From positions 1,922,001-1,986,000 of the forward strand of contig CM065318.1 of the NCBI GenBank assembly GCA_033032175.1: 64,000 bases of DNA. The letters run 5' to 3'. This document shows, piece after piece, positions 12,001 to 22,017 of the stretch; position 1 is the stretch's first letter, and every line of letters begins with the position of its first letter. The stretch comes from Saturnia japonica. Lineage: Eukaryota; Arthropoda; Insecta; Lepidoptera; Saturniidae. The position numbers and the translations under genes were made by a program. Below the pieces are notes generated by a model that saw only the letters and a list, made by a program, of their open reading frames with translations, made no database searches and was not told where the DNA came from.

Positions 12001-12369
12001 TTCAAGAATGATCGTCTCTTCTCCCTCTTCAGGGTTTATCCCGTAACATTTAGGGAATTTAAATCTGTTCTCTATTGCTATGTCGTGTTTTTCCTCGAGC
12101 TCGTTGAACACTTTAATTAAATTTTTGTAAATGTATTCTTCGGTGTTGTACATTAGTTTTGCATTGATTACATCCCTGAGTTGTTCATTCACAATTGCCA
12201 CTTTACCGAATAGTTTTAAATAACTTCCGTCATTTGGAATTTCAATTTTATAAAGTGCTGATGTATAGTTTCCGCCGCCAGATGTCAAGGCCTTTACTTT
12301 AGTCTCATCTCTATAGTTGTTAAATAGTTTTTTGAGAAGTTCACGTAAGATTTTCTCGCCGTCTGCCAT
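40..12369 (-). CDS. CHK/EcKinase-like (ecdysteroid 22-kinase family) gene, three exons
   Basis: Exons on the minus strand: 12369-11626 (248 codons, donor GTAAGT), 8703-8473 (77 codons, acceptor TTTCTGCAG, donor GTAGGT) and 225-40 (61 codons plus TAG, acceptor TTTCAG). All junctions are phase 0, giving about 386 residues, near the usual size of the family. Exon 1 ends with the Brenner-type catalytic motif HGDYRLSNLLF (residues 235-245). Exon 2 has VVDYQT (D258), the DFQ-like metal-binding motif, then SPAADLLYFI. Exon 3 gives MLPIVTVE and a C-terminal RFNGLVRDCVRWGVI, typical of the family's end. The start is the ATG of MADGEKIL at 12369; an ATG 35 codons upstream has a non-family leader. Known members phosphorylate small molecules such as ecdysteroids or detoxification substrates; the substrate here is unknown. 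Oddities: Arg replaces the usual Trp after HGDY, and intron 2 (8.2 kb) contains an antisense BEL/Pao element. Confidence 0.87.
232..715. other. AT-rich intron sequence beside the BEL insertion
   Basis: This is part of the last intron of the CHK-like gene, between the exon-3 acceptor (226-227) and the BEL/Pao target site. It is AT-rich with homopolymer runs. No coding signal or known repeat is recognised. Confidence 0.6.
721..1049 (+). repeat. 5' LTR of the BEL/Pao element
   Basis: 329-bp direct repeat, identical to 6915-7243 except one base I could see. It starts TGTTTCG and ends GCTACA. Host sequence ATATT immediately precedes it. Confidence 0.93.
1056..1073 (+). other. Primer-binding site of the BEL/Pao element
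   Basis: TGGTGCCGAACCCGGGAT lies 7 bases after the 5' LTR. It begins TGG, complementary to a tRNA 3' CCA end. From memory it resembles the tRNA-Phe 3' end with one A missing; the tRNA assignment is tentative. Confidence 0.65.
1526..5761 (+). CDS. BEL/Pao gag-protease-RT-RNase H polyprotein
   Basis: A 1411-codon open frame. Residues about 135-210 hold the DUF1759-type gag segment (NFGGNIKQWPEYFDTFN). Two Cys/His knuckles follow at about 370-432. An aspartic protease active site, DTG, is at 481-483 (DUF1758). The RT palm motif YIDD is at 885-888 and an RNase H start (GFCDSSENALG) at about 1060. The frame ends early, in the integrase zinc-binding region: after LLLQQLWIV the reading shifts and stops at 5761, while the downstream part stays open in another frame. 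All other domains look intact and uninterrupted. The protein would copy element RNA into DNA in capsid-like particles. Confidence 0.88.
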   Translation: MMPIFRKHTTRKMPSLTKAKSTSFEQSHTIQDLASLRRKRTIAIKRLAKALEIGTLAIEDPSHSDLFLSYHQDVKEITSSFENAHVTILDLIDNLDDNENDIQEHFEDMYYRILSIHRKLTKSESTQSHRTSSQNIRLPKIVLPNFGGNIKQWPEYFDTFNALIHNSTSLTDTEKFHYLISSLSGDALLVVKAYPMTHEHYHDAYNSLVARYKCKRTLAFSCWRDILNIDFKYINAREFQKSLDLFEENLSILKTINLPVANWDFVLVYHILSKLDKDIRRSFEEKYSDIELPSYDQLKSFLRSKCEAMLRDTHFSESNEVIKYPPKHRHVSNQYKHVATSQALVVASEKYDKKSVVDNKIDSFSGKCPYCNQAHAITSCQEFLNKSLDDRQLIAKQKNWCFNCLKSSHQLKNCHSIFSCRKCKHKHHTLLHRDNSNNEPKHIGSTLVSRSQPNITVLLATAIVKIVDASGNMQSFRALFDTGSQSSFITESAIQKLNLKSVKTTANVSGLGDAAAPIIGDVVCSVGTDGRVLYKLNMHVISKICGDQPIAHLNTSGWSHIKSLSLADPGFDIPGPIDLLFAADVFAESILNQHIKGGSNQPTAFNSIFGWLLLGKTCISSSTLLHTLPDIDNELNALVQRFWELDSVPSSSILTPDELLCEQKFKSDHTRDESDRYMVRIPFKTGSEPTFDGSRDVALRRFHAIERRLSRDPDLHSQYADFMSDYIESGHMSLVPVNEMGRGKYYIPHHCVLRPESKTTRLRVVFDGSAKDLNFRSLNDTQFIGPKLQPNILSILLRFREHNVVFMADARHMYRQILIAPDHRDYQRIFWRSSSSEILREYRLNTVTYGLSSSPYLACRTLRQLAEDEGDIYRPAKEIILSDVYIDDVITGFSSFELAQDAKSQVVALFDLGGFKLRKWVSNNPQLLSNLPSEDCLTGSVSLDNTETQTLKVLGLRWDPTVDAFLFEIKPSNRVCTKRSILSEIARIFDPLGFLSPITIQAKCLIQKLWILGVGWDQTPPDEIVNTWSIYRNQMPLLLQLKIPRKLICPNVKSCELIGFCDSSENALGTVFYMCVTNSVGKIHVFQVCSKARVAPLKRISLPRLELCAAVMLADLYKFLRDTYLSRIKIDAVYFWSDSTIVLSWLRSHSSRWSTFVANRVSHIQDITPIECWNHVPSSENPADICSRGQFPRELLHNMLWWAGPYWLHENPESWSVCSVSLSHEDKAIVESEARKPIVLTSKNIAKVDPNIFDNLFNRFSSLQKIVRILAYIYRFINKCRHLNFNNYKFINNLERHNALMQLVKHVQGTTFSAEIINLKLNKPLSKHFRKLNPFIDKLGVLRVGGRISRSGLEYTQKHPALLPPNHPFTFLVIDFIHHSYLHPGINTTQYLLLQQLWIVIRKPHYSSSSR
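5762..6732 (+). pseudogene. BEL/Pao integrase and DUF5641 tail, out of frame
   Basis: The integrase core reads from about 5781 to 6521 with visible DDE residues: Asp in VGVDFGGPF, Asp in HADCGTNF and Glu in GGIWEIQIK. It is out of frame with the upstream polyprotein because of a break near 5720-5730. A second break near 6460-6520 moves the DUF5641-like tail (GSMVIIKDDNRTPLQWLLARV) into another frame ending at 6732. This enzyme normally joins element DNA to the chromosome. With two frame breaks this copy probably makes no full integrase. Confidence 0.85.
6915..7243 (+). repeat. 3' LTR of the BEL/Pao element
   Basis: 329-bp partner of the LTR at 721-1049. It is preceded by the purine tract GGTGGGCGGGA and followed by the target duplication ATATT at 7244-7248. 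Confidence 0.93.
7249..8168. other. CHK intron stretch with an unidentified GC-richer block
   Basis: 7249-7570 is plain AT-rich sequence. About 7570-8040 is distinctly GC-richer, with a G/C tract near 7940-7975 (GCGCCGGGCGCGCCC), and both strands have modest open frames (for example 7724-8023 plus, 7595-7987 minus). I recognise no domain. It may be an old transposon fragment. Confidence 0.35.
8169..8462 (+). repeat. 84-bp tandem repeat, about 3.5 units, open in frame
   Basis: The motif CGTTGGAATGGACTAAACGC recurs at 8211, 8295 and 8379, an exact 84-bp period. A partial degenerate unit precedes it at 8169-8210. Because 84 is a multiple of three, one plus-strand frame stays open through all units (8168-8461) and encodes a 28-residue repeat containing LEWTKRHPYF and SRYHSYIQKS. 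It sits in the CHK-like gene's last intron, 10 bp from the exon-2 donor. It may simply be a minisatellite. Confidence 0.8.
8870..9788 (-). mobile_element. 5'-truncated Jockey-like LINE fragment
   Basis: The minus-strand frame 9784-9248 encodes the C-terminal part of a non-LTR reverse transcriptase (TCVYPIMTYSCAAFTHMP, then LQIIQNRFFHHLTDSPPYVR). About 370 bp of 3' untranslated sequence follow, down to about 8870. The same family recurs at 45361-46408, and the two share the protein segment and the 3' region (CTTGGGGGC...GGCACTCAGC). It lies in intron 1 of the CHK-like gene. The catalytic RT core is absent, so it is inactive. Confidence 0.8.
9790..10210. other. Intron stretch resembling a dispersed insect repeat
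   Basis: CHK-like gene intron 1. The text around 9930-10090 (CAGCTGACCCGCGTAACTTC onward) resembles a repeat common in insect genomes, from memory only. There is no coding signal. Confidence 0.3.
10211..10471 (-). mobile_element. tRNA-derived SINE, copy 1
   Basis: Read on the minus strand, the head at 10471 downward contains an A-box-like segment (TAGTCCAGTGGTCG) and a degenerate B box. The body ends at GCCATCACGCCTGTATCC complement near 10220. It matches copies at 13497-13711 and 22018-22280. It is an RNA polymerase III-type promoter family that depends on LINE enzymes. It lies in CHK-like intron 1. Confidence 0.78.
10472..10940. other. Intron stretch, nothing recognised
   Basis: AT-rich part of CHK-like intron 1 between a SINE and a repeat half-element. 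I see no gene or known motif. Confidence 0.5.
10941..11290 (+). repeat. Half-copy of a foldback/MITE-like repeat
   Basis: From CATTATATTAATACATGAAG to GGCGACCGCTAGTA this matches, with few differences, the left arm of the long palindrome at 50589-50960, including a distinctive GTGACAGCAAGTGATATAAT segment. Only one arm is present here. Shorter relatives lie at 18405-18547 and 32397-32640. There is no coding capacity. Confidence 0.8.
11291..11625. other. CHK intron 1 sequence at the donor side
   Basis: AT-rich intron DNA ending at the donor GTAAGT of exon 1 (minus strand, 11625-11620). Nothing else is recognised. Confidence 0.5.
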
Positions 12370-12904
12370 GTTACACGGTTGCAATGTAACTGAACCGTTG
12401 TTGATTATGTTATATATAATAATTAAATTCACTATATCGTAACAAGTCTTTAGAAATTTTAAATTATTCATCAAGAGTACAGGGAGGTAGTTGGTAGTAG
12501 ATAATTGTTGATTTAATATTGTTAAATAATCAGCGTTTGATCGATTTTATAAATTAAAAGAAAAATTAGATGTAAATTGATACTTTATTTTTAAATAAAT
12601 TTTTCATATCGCTTTTTTACTTATTTTGAAATAAGCTAAAAAACATGATAACTGAAAAATAGTTCACTTTTTCATAATGCATATGGAGGTTAAAATTATT
12701 ACAAATAGTCATCTCTATCATCTCCTAACGAGAATACGTCGAATTAAATTTAGGCTAATAAATGTTTAAAAATAAAAATTAAGCGGCACCATTATTAACA
12801 AATACTGCTCAGCATTTGTTCCTTTTTTACAGTAACACTAATAAGTGTTCCCGAACTGTCACGACGTCAGACTAAGTTGAGTCCTATAATATATGCTAAA
12901 CGAT
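12370..12904 (-). other. 5' flank of the CHK-like gene
   Basis: AT-rich sequence upstream of the chosen ATG at 12369. A transcription start must lie here or further out, but I cannot point to a convincing TATA box, initiator or 5' exon. Confidence 0.4.
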
Positions 12905-13275
12905 CTTCCGTGAACAGTTTTCAAGTGGTGACTACGTCCCAGTAGAGGCAGCGTGGATAGAACCGTGATATAGTGGACCGACAACCAGATAAACGTTGCG
13001 GGAAGTCATTGGTTGAGAACAGCGCAAGACCAGTCTTTGGAGGAGGTATGCACAGATTTCTGCTTGTAGATGGTAATGGATGGAAGTCGCTTGCACCAGT
13101 TAGTAGTTTATAAAAAAATAAATACAAACGAGTGTTACTTCAGCATAGCATTCATATTATTGTAAGGATTATTATTGAGTAATGTAATTAAGAATATTAC
13201 CCTCGGATGAGTTGCTTGCCCGTTCTTCTCAGGTCGGATGTAATCGAACTGGGCGGACTAGAAATACTTAGATGT
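12905..13275 (+). mobile_element. 3'-end remnant of an RTE-like LINE
   Basis: The segment matches the tails at about 34770-35045 and 52490-52765: ATGGATGGAAGTCGC, GCACCAG, then CTTGCCCGTTCTTCTCAGGTCGGATGTAATCGAACTG. Only the 3' untranslated part and a broken C-terminal coding scrap remain. Confidence 0.6.
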
Positions 13276-13496
13276 TTAATTTTTTTTAAGTAGCATTATT
13301 GTCACTTGGTTTTGTGTTTTAAATAATAAAAAAAATTTCAATATATTTATCAACTTGTATATGTTAGTTGCGAACTGCCAACGATACGAACTTTATTCTC
13401 CAGACTTTAACATCCTTGCACTTTCAGTTACTTTTTGTATGGCCTTGTAGTCCTGAATTACCTTTTTAATAATTAATAAAGTCTTAGTCATTTCAT

Positions 13497-13711
13497 GACA
13501 TAACATAACATACCATCACGCCTGTATCCCCCAAGGGTTGGGCAGAGGTGTACTAATGTACACGCGAGCCTATTGCCATTCATCGGGCACAAAGCCAAAC
13601 TCCGAGTTGCTACTGAGAATTTCAAAGAAAAACCCAAAAAAACTTTGCTTGACCTTGGAATCGAACCCAGGACCTCGATCATTCTAGTCGCGCTTACGAG
13701 CACTAGGCTAT
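13497..13711 (-). mobile_element. tRNA-derived SINE, copy 2
   Basis: Same family and orientation as 10211-10471 and 22018-22280. The B-box complement GGAATCGAACC is at 13657-13667, and the A-box-like complement is near 13695-13710. It is slightly shorter than the other copies because of internal deletions (the ACCCACAGTTTGC segment is missing). Confidence 0.78.
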
Positions 13712-16250
13712 CTATTTTAGATTAAGGAGATGAATTGCTTTGGTGTTTTAGCGTGCATGAGAGATAACTTAAATTAAGACTGCAAATACAGTTTGTAACA
13801 TTAATGTTAAATGTAACAGAAATATTTCTGTTGAATTATTCATCGACAGGTGAGATGCTACTGAAATATAGAGAAGAACAAGTAGAGAAAGAGACCCAAT
13901 TTAGTGCTAGTGCGACCGTGATGCGAGATGTTACTGAAATTGTATTACAGGAATGCAAGTGGAGTGATTTATACCTTATTATCTCATTTATTACATATAA
14001 CGAATAACTGATAGATTAAGTAAGTACACTTAAAACAACTTTAAATAAAAAAGAATCATTATGTTTGATTTTTATATTTTTAATACATCGAAAAAAAACC
14101 ATTATAGTTATAGTGCTTAAATATTATAACAAGAACCTATTGTTAGACTTTTCTTATTTAAACTTCAAAGTCTGTTTTAATTATAAAACCACTTTATTTT
14201 ATTAGCAGAACCAACTTGCTTCTTAGCTCAAGGCTGACCGTCCATCCTTTCTTGTTGAAACATAAAAGTAAACAAATACTCAACTGAGTAAATAAACGAC
14301 TGTTAAACACTTGTGGGTCTTGTGGAATAATCAGTCGAATAACTTAACATTCGCTTTTTGTTCAGACAGCGTAACGTCGTACAAAAGATTATTTTAACGA
14401 ATGATACAATCATGGCTCGCCCTACCCGCTTTATACTAAATTAAGGCTCGTCCTACCCGCTTTCATAAGATTATGACTTTAAAACAACACGTTTTGCTAT
14501 GCAAACAGGGACGAGATAAGCTCAAACAACTCAGACACACAACTTTAGAACACACATGAGTCGTAGTAGTCTACGTTGAAGCAGCAGTTCTAGGAAAATA
14601 TTGCTTTAACCATACCACATACAGTGATGGTAACTTCTCCAGGTGCATCATTTAATAAAATGTTCAATAAAGAACTTACAAACATCACAAAATCAGTTGA
14701 AATCTAATTGATAACGCGAACATACGTACTATTAGAAGCTGGATAATACAATATTTTTAATGTAAGGTAAAGGTAAATGGTGATCAGGCAATTACTCTTC
14801 TTCATCAGAAGTGGTCACTACATGTCATAGACATCTCATTCAAAAACACTTTTTCAGGTGCCCATAAATTACGTCACAAGAATTTCGTGATTTTTTGACC
14901 CCTCCCCCGTCCTTGTCACAGCTGGTCACATTTGTGAGACCCCCCCCTCCCCCACCCCGTGTGATGTCACATATTTTGCAATTTTATGATTAGATATTTA
15001 TGAAATTAAAATAGCAGTGTTCGGAAAATAATTTTAATATCAATTTATATTATTTAAGAAGGCGTGCTGTGCCGACCCCTCCTAGTGGGGGATAAGGGCA
15101 GGAAGAAAAAGTGTCATTTTAGTGACTCCCTATCTAGGAAGTGATTTGTAGACATCACTATCATTCACTTATTGATTCACCCTATAATAACCTTTTCACA
15201 GTAAAACTAGCTGGATATGGTCATTGAACCTATTATCCAGCAAATTGAATGTGCTTTGGAACTTAATTATATTATAACACTATTACCTAAGAAAGTTTTT
15301 TTCAATTACTGAGTTTAAGACATGTGATGACAAATTTTTGTTTAATTCTTATATTAAAATTATGCCGTTCGTTTACATAAATTAAATTTTCAAGCATGTA
15401 ATTAGCAAGGCAAAGAATTTGAAGCAAACTGCAGTCTAGAGCTCGATCACAGTTATATTGCTAAGTGAATGGAATTCATCTTGAGTGAAACCTCCTGAAA
15501 GTAAGCTAACTTGATATGTTCTTTGAATTTACTGTCTGCTAAAAACGGCGATGTGCTTTCAAACTTTATCCTAACACTATTATAATAACTAATTAATTCT
15601 TATTAGTCTTAATGTGAGAACCACGGCGTACGACGGTAAATATTCTGGTGGTGGTGCTTCCATATTCAAGCCTTGCCGAGGCTCACCATCATCGAAAATA
15701 ATATTATATAAAAAAACACGCAGGTCGCATGTTGAATCATGTACAAAACTCACTATTAAAAGTTAAAAAATGTATGTGGATTTTGTTAGAAAAGCTAACG
15801 TGCGACAAAGTTACTTCTATTTAATTAAATTTAATTTTCTTTTGTTTGCTCTATTACACTGCATGAAAGTCTTTGTGGTATGCAAAACAGGTATGGTAGC
15901 TTTGTAATGTCTACTTGCATGAACACTTGCAAGATCCACTTAGTGGATCATTATTGTGATAGTAGGATGCGTCAAAGCTAGCCACTAAAATGGAGTTTTC
16001 ACTATGTCTATTGTGGACGTAAGCTAAAGATACAATATTCAAAAGCATTTAATCAAAATATAAAGGATTGTTACAATCATTTAAAATCTGGAAATTAATC
16101 AATCGATATCAATTTATCCGCGGGTTTCATTCGTCACGTTAATCGCCTAAAACGTATAGGCAACTCTTTGGCTAATAAGTGATGTTTCCTAAAAAGTTTT
16201 AAGATCAAATATTGGGAAAAGCCCATAGAAAATTAGGAATTAGGATCGTT
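13712..16250. other. 3' flank of GR-A, paralogous to the tails of the duplication
   Basis: There is no convincing gene. Stretches around 14040-14110, 14500-14540 and 15790-16250 match the DNA at 37690-38280 and 58740-59490, so this is an older copy of the same GR 3' flank. 14860-14975 holds C-rich repeat-like text (GACCCCTCCCCC, GTGATGTCACA), and 15060-15110 (GCCGACCCCTCC...AAGGGCAGGAAG) looks like another dispersed repeat end. The 67-codon frame at 13804-14007 has no recognisable domain. Confidence 0.5.
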
Positions 16251-19200
16251 TCAATAGACGAGTCGTTTGATCTGCAATATCGCGATGAGCGTAGTTATGA
16301 AGTAGGACACGAAGCCGAACAGAGAGCGTAGTTCCAGCGGCAAGACTCGCGCCAGCTTGTACTCATAGGGACGTGTCTGCATCAGCTGGTACAGCTTCTG
16401 TATCTCAGCACGTTCCCGTTCATCTGAAAGAATTATTATGTACATTTTTATACCAAACCAAGATATGAATTAATTATTGCTTGAAGCTGGCCCTACAAGC
16501 AACGCGAAAACCAATCATACATCTATGGTTGCAGCTACGTCTTTTTTTATTGATTACCATAATAAGAAACGAAAAACAGCATGTCTCACTGAGGAACTAT
16601 CAAAATTTTCTGCAAATAGAAAACCATCGCAGGGTTCACACGACAATGTAATAATACTGAATTTGAAAAATGAAATCGCAGAAATGACACTTGTTTTATA
16701 TGATAAAAATTTTCTTCGCATTTTATTATCGGTATTTGTTCGGATTGTAAATTGTTTACCCTATATCAGTTGCATCTCATATAAGTTATTGTAAAAATAA
16801 TCCATGCAGCATTAATCGATGTGTTCTGACAGCTGAATTTGAAGACAATTCCTAATTTCTGGAACAGCAGATAGTTGTCATTTTATTCGATTTAAAAGAT
16901 GCAACTATCCTAATTGCTAACTGTCAATGATCGAGAATTCAAGAAAGCATTATAATGTCATTAAAAAGAGTGATGAAATTAGATATTACAATAAAGTTGA
17001 AAACCCACTTACTCTTGCAATTCATTCGTTTCTCAAGAATAAAAATCTTCATCTTCCGCAAGTTATCTTTGACCAAATCTGATAGAATAGCTGATACAAT
17101 TATAAACTGTAAGTATATAGAGTATACCAATATTATCCACATCAGCACCAGATAGTTTGACTGGAAATAAATTGTTTGAAACAAAGTATCATTGACAGCT
17201 ATTATTATAAAACTGTATATTTCCCAGCAATAATGAATACGTATGGAAAGATAACATTGTAAATTGAGTAAAATTAGTGAAAATGACATATCTAAATATA
17301 AAGATGAGCATGAGTTAATTTAGTGAAAATGTAGTGCTAATGATAGAAATTAAATGTTTCTTTTAGAAATTGGAAAATTAATAATATGTTAGTTTTTAAT
17401 ATTGTGCTGTTATGTAACAGAAATACTTCGATTGATTAAATGTATAATTTTATCATATTTTTTTCGTTTAACTGTTTTCATATCAAACGCCAATTTCATA
17501 CGTATGGACCTAACATAATATTATTTATTGGCATTTTAAATGTTTCGATGTTTCGTATATAGAGTAAAAATTTACTTCTTAACACTTCATGTCTCCCCCT
17601 ATACATTATCTTAAAGTGAAACGGATGTTTAAATTTAGTATGGATGTTTGTGTGTACACGATATTGATAAATTATTGTAAGATACTAACTTCTTCAGTGT
17701 TAATCCAAGTACGATAAAGATCATAGATCAGCGTTATCATTGAGATAGTGATAAACATGATCCACTGAAAATTTACAATTCAAAATTAAATCATATAAAT
17801 AATTTCCATATTGAAGTATTAAAGATTTCTGAGTATAATTTCTACTATGTTATTGATCATTAATTAGTGTGACAGAAGGAAAGCGTACCCTTTTCCTTAT
17901 TCTTAATAATAATATTGATTTTGTTATTTAACCAGTAATATACACGTATTTTAAGAATCTTTAAATGTAATGTAATCTTATTTAAATACGTAGATAGGTA
18001 TAAATTTAGTTTGTCGCAAATTAATGAAAAACTGCTATCGCATATCGATGTGACATCGAAACCAAAAGTCGGAGAGCAACAGATACAATGAAATTATGTA
18101 CAATTTTAAGGCAGTGCCACACCCAGCTTTCACTTCCGTACGTGACTGTTGGAACTATCACTCTCTTATGTCCAGCCAAACGAGCTTTCGTAGAAATTTG
18201 CTGGTTATTCATAAAGGTGTGCATTTAATCTCCTTTCTATATCACATTCACACTTTCCATCCCTAGTAAATATCGATCCCAAGTATGCAAAAGCTCATTC
18301 GCTAATAATCATAGATTATTTATTGATTAATTGAAACTGGCGCAAGCAATACGGAAACCTATCATTAATCTATAAATATTACATTATCTAGGTATGCTAT
18401 ATAAGGATTAAATTAATACGTGAAGCAAAAGCTTTCGGTACCTTTTTAAGCGTATTGCATGCACGGAAGACTGTGAGATTTGGCATGGTTAAAGTTTATA
18501 TGGAGAAGGAGTGCAGAAAGCTAAAATTTATCTATAATATCTGTTACCGAATTCGAATGTTTATTTTTTTGTAATTGATCAGCCAGTAGCTTCTTTGTTT
18601 ATGAACTGATTTCAATGATTCTTTTTTCGTTCGATATTTCAAGGGTAGTTCTATTTGAATTGAATTGGCATTGGACCTTCGATTTCGAAGATACACCGCG
18701 AAATTCCTCAAAATCATACAAGTTGGTTTTTTTTGTTAAAAATTGTCTTGTATATTTTAGACGGTGTTTATCGTATAACTACGGCAATAAAACTCCTTTC
18801 TGTCTGATAAATAAAGTTCAATTTCGAGCATACAGTCAAACTCAAGAATATATTTTTAGTGAGTATTCTAAAATTATAATAGTATTAATATATATTGGAC
18901 TTTATTAATATTACCGTTAGTTTGATGTAAAGACTTGTATTCTCCAAAGTGTCCAATACAGTCTCGTACATCTGTATATATTTCTGGGGCTGCAGTCTAC
19001 GCCGCGGTGTGTTGTTAAAGCCGTTAGTCTCCAATGTCTCCCGCATAATCTTCACTCGAAAGTAAAACAGCAAAAAAATCAACACAATCGGTAACCTTCT
19101 TGCATTTATTCTTAAGCTAATAATTATGATGAAATATGTAACAATTTCTTGGCTGTTGAAAGCAAATACAATGTAATTTGTGATTACAATACACATGCAC

Positions 19201-19559
19201 TCCACAATAATAACAACCGCAATAAAACAAACAACTCGATTCAAAGTAAGAAATTTCTTTGAAATAGGTGTTCCATCAACAATTGGGATGTATTTATAAT
19301 AATCCAAAACATATCTATCTTTATATATTAAGGGGAAAAGCACCGTTATTGCATTTTCAGCGACCATTATAGATATTATATACCAAGGATATAATCCTAT
19401 TAAGAAATAGTGTGCCACAGTAGATAATACAAACACTAGTAGACAGTAGAGCTTAGCCAGCATACGAATCCGGTAGGAATGGAGAAGATCATAGTAATAT
19501 CCAAAGAATAAACAGAAATACAATAAAGGTTTTATCTCACACACTGTTCTGTCCGTCAT
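16251..19559 (-). CDS. Insect gustatory receptor (GR-A), four exons
   Basis: Seven-transmembrane chemoreceptor family, a ligand-gated channel in the dendrite membrane of taste neurons (family knowledge). Exons: 19559-18915 (215 codons, start MTDRTVCEIKP), 17764 to about 17690 (WIMFITISMITLIYDLY), about 17291 or 17212 to 17013 (ending LEKRMNCK, donor GTAAGT) and 16423-16251 (acceptor CTTTCAG, TGA stop). The last exon encodes ERAEIQKLYQLMQTRPYEY and the C-terminal helix SYFITTLIAILQI, the position of the family's TYhhhhhQF signature. The same architecture occurs in GR-B and GR-C. The exon 2/3 junction is uncertain: GTTAGT at 17689 and the exon-3 acceptors do not agree in phase unless an alternative donor about 4 bp downstream (GTATCT) is used with the acceptor before 17291. 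An in-frame ATG at 19616 is less likely by alignment. Confidence 0.78.
18021..18300 (-). mobile_element. RTE-like LINE scrap in GR-A intron 1
   Basis: The minus-strand frame reads KARLAGHKRVIVPTVTYGSE, the same conserved RT C-terminal block as KARLAVHRGVLIPTLMYGSK at 34150-34200. It has no catalytic core and is broken. It sits in the first intron of GR-A. Confidence 0.6.
18405..18547 (+). repeat. Fragment of the foldback/MITE-like repeat
   Basis: TTAATACGTGAAGCAAAAGC and GAGATTTGGCATGGTTAAAG match the end of the family at 10941, 32397 and 50589. Only the terminal ~140 bp is present. It lies in GR-A intron 1. Confidence 0.7.
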
Positions 19560-21140
19560 ATTGGTATCCGGTTTAACGTGGTCTCGAAACGAAAGTCCGG
19601 GGAACAATGAATACAAGTCGAAGAAAACTTTTTAGGGTTATATGCATAGTAATGAACGTATAAAAAACTTCTACATTTGTTCTACGAAACATAATGTACT
19701 AAGCTATGGCTATCCTTTACTTATTGAAATCTTTACTATGTTACAAAAACGAAATATCAATTACAATTAAATTTGATAGAAATCTTATTAATTAAAATCT
19801 CAACTACGTACAAATTTAAATATATTATGTAAAATATAATATATTAGTTGCGATATGTAACTCATTTACAATATTCTATTATTTTTTCTATTAGAACTCC
19901 AATGCCACACGCAGTACTTAAAATTCTGTAGCTTTTTAAATTTTTTGACTCTTACATCTGATGATGACAGAGATGTAGTTCTTGTAAATCGTAGAGCTTT
20001 AACTGGAAGGAGCTATCTTGTTTGGCTTAGCTCCTAAAATGTTTTGATGTTAAACTCTTACATAGCAATGAAATCCAAAAGAAATACAGGCCAAACCATT
20101 ACACATCAGTTCCAAATGGGCTAACGGATATTTATTGATAAAAAATGGTTTATAGTCATTGGCCTTCAAGAAGTTCTAGTGGCGGTCGTCTGCTCCGTCT
20201 TCAGACTCTCGTCATCATGTGTATTCATGGCAATAAAACAAACTATCCGAATTTCGACTATCCTATCATATACCATCGTCCCTACATTCCAGCTACATCA
20301 TCATATCAGCTCCATGGTAGTATAATAGTGTATTATGTCAAATTTTATTTCAATCGAATACCAGCAAATTGTTGAAAAATGGTTTGCAAAATTTTAAATA
20401 TTACATACGAAAATTTAAAGTCACATAATATAAAGCTTGTTCAAAATCTAAAAAAATATCAATATTAGATGTTACATTTTTCATTAAATAAAGTGAATGC
20501 TAATAACGTTATACTAATCGGGTTTTGTCTAACAAATTATCATATGTTTTCTAAAATTGCCCTATTTTATTCTACCTTAGTATGAGTGAGTCATTAGACT
20601 TGAATAAGCGATTATATAGATTAGCGAAAAGGCAAAACAAACCACCATGCATACCTTCCTGCAACATCGCCTTATCTAGAAATATTTAAAACTCCATTAT
20701 CAATGTTTTACAGTTGTTCGTTACAACATAATTATTTGTTCAATCAGAGTGTACAAATAATTGAGTATTTACATTGCGTGCAAGTTAAGTCAGCCAGCAC
20801 TGAGCTTAGGGGAGGAGGATGGGCAGATAACCCCCTCGCTGGTGGTATCTGGCTACACCCAATGAGTTTATAGATCATTTGAAATTTCCGATTTAGTTGA
20901 CAGTAAAAAGAATCTCCTTTTATACAGAACCATATGGATATTTAAAAACAATATATAGATTTCCATATCTGATTAAATTTCAAGGTATTTTGACACGAAT
21001 ACATTGTTGTAGTTACATTCTAAAATGTCACCTTAAAATAACTAGAAAGCGTACCTAGATAAAAGTCTAGATAACTGTATTATATGTAACACAATTTAAC
21101 CACAAAATATATTGATGACAATTGCTCCAACAGCACTGAT
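19560..21140. other. Intergenic sequence upstream of GR-A
   Basis: AT-rich DNA with no supportable gene. The first part is the 5' flank of GR-A. The frame at 20145-20375 has no recognisable domain or codon signal. Confidence 0.45.
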
Positions 21141-21400
21141 GTCCTCTCTGAGTTAGTGGTTAAGATGTTTGTCTTTTGTTTTAAGTTCCGTATATACTTT
21201 CATATGCATTTATTAAAAAGCTGTTATTTTGACGTTACAAACAGACACTTCAATTTTATTAATTGTATAGATTATGTGGGAAATATACAGCTGAGAATTT
21301 TTTCGAGTTTTGAAATCGCAGTAATTATTTTCGCCTCGGAATTTTATTTGCACTCATATTATATAGTTACAATTCTTATAGCCCATCAATAAAGTAATTA
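21141..21400 (+). other. Old ORF fragment shared with 33474-33668
   Basis: The frame starting 21156 contains YFHMHLLKSCYFDVTNRHFN. A close relative, YFHKHLVISCYFDITNRHFN, is encoded on the minus strand at 33668-33474. Two diverged copies in opposite orientation suggest a dispersed repeat whose identity I do not recognise. Confidence 0.45.
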
Positions 21401-22017
21401 AATACGTTTAGAATTAATAAAATGGCTATGTGTATTTAAAAATATTATTTATAATTTTTGTAGCATATCAATTAGGGAAGAATGTGTGCTTCTCGTTTTA
21501 AAAGAAACATTTAAATCGCTTGAGAATCAAGAATTTTGTAGAGCACGTATTTTTGTACGTTTTCTAAAAGTGTTATTGATAACCCATAGATATAGGTAGG
21601 ACAAGTAAATTGAAAAATGGCCTATGATTCCAATGTAATAAAATGTGAAATCGGTCAAGCCGTTTTTGTGTTATATCCGGAAATAGTCATACAAACAGAC
21701 AGTCGTACAAATGATTTCAATTACATATACAGACAGAACTACATTTATTTAGATGAGTATTTGTAAATACATATTTTTAAACAGATACTAGACGAGACCA
21801 AGGTCTAAAAACTTAATTAGGCCTGGCAGAAATTAACCGATTCTGAAGTAAAACACTTCGTCCATAAATTAATGAAATCTTACATATTAGCACATCCTCC
21901 AAATCCTATTCGAATTATTCCTTTAGTTTAATAACCCTAAAAAGTTATAGTAAAAAGAAAAGGGGCCTTATTTACTCAATAAGTAATACCATATGTTAAT
22001 GAAAGAGATAATACAAC
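21401..22017. other. Intergenic sequence, possible repeat traces
   Basis: No gene is seen. The phrase AAATCGGTCAAGCCGTTTTTG near 21650 resembles text common in old insect LINE tails. This is weak and from memory. Confidence 0.35.

Noticed and set aside
13804..14007. 67-codon frame with alternating hydrophobic and polar residues
   Set aside because: No homology to a known family. The region aligns with non-coding flank at 37690-38000.
16477..16794. 105-codon plus-strand frame
   Set aside because: It lies antisense in GR-A intron 3, has no recognisable domain and no partner in the GR-B/GR-C loci.
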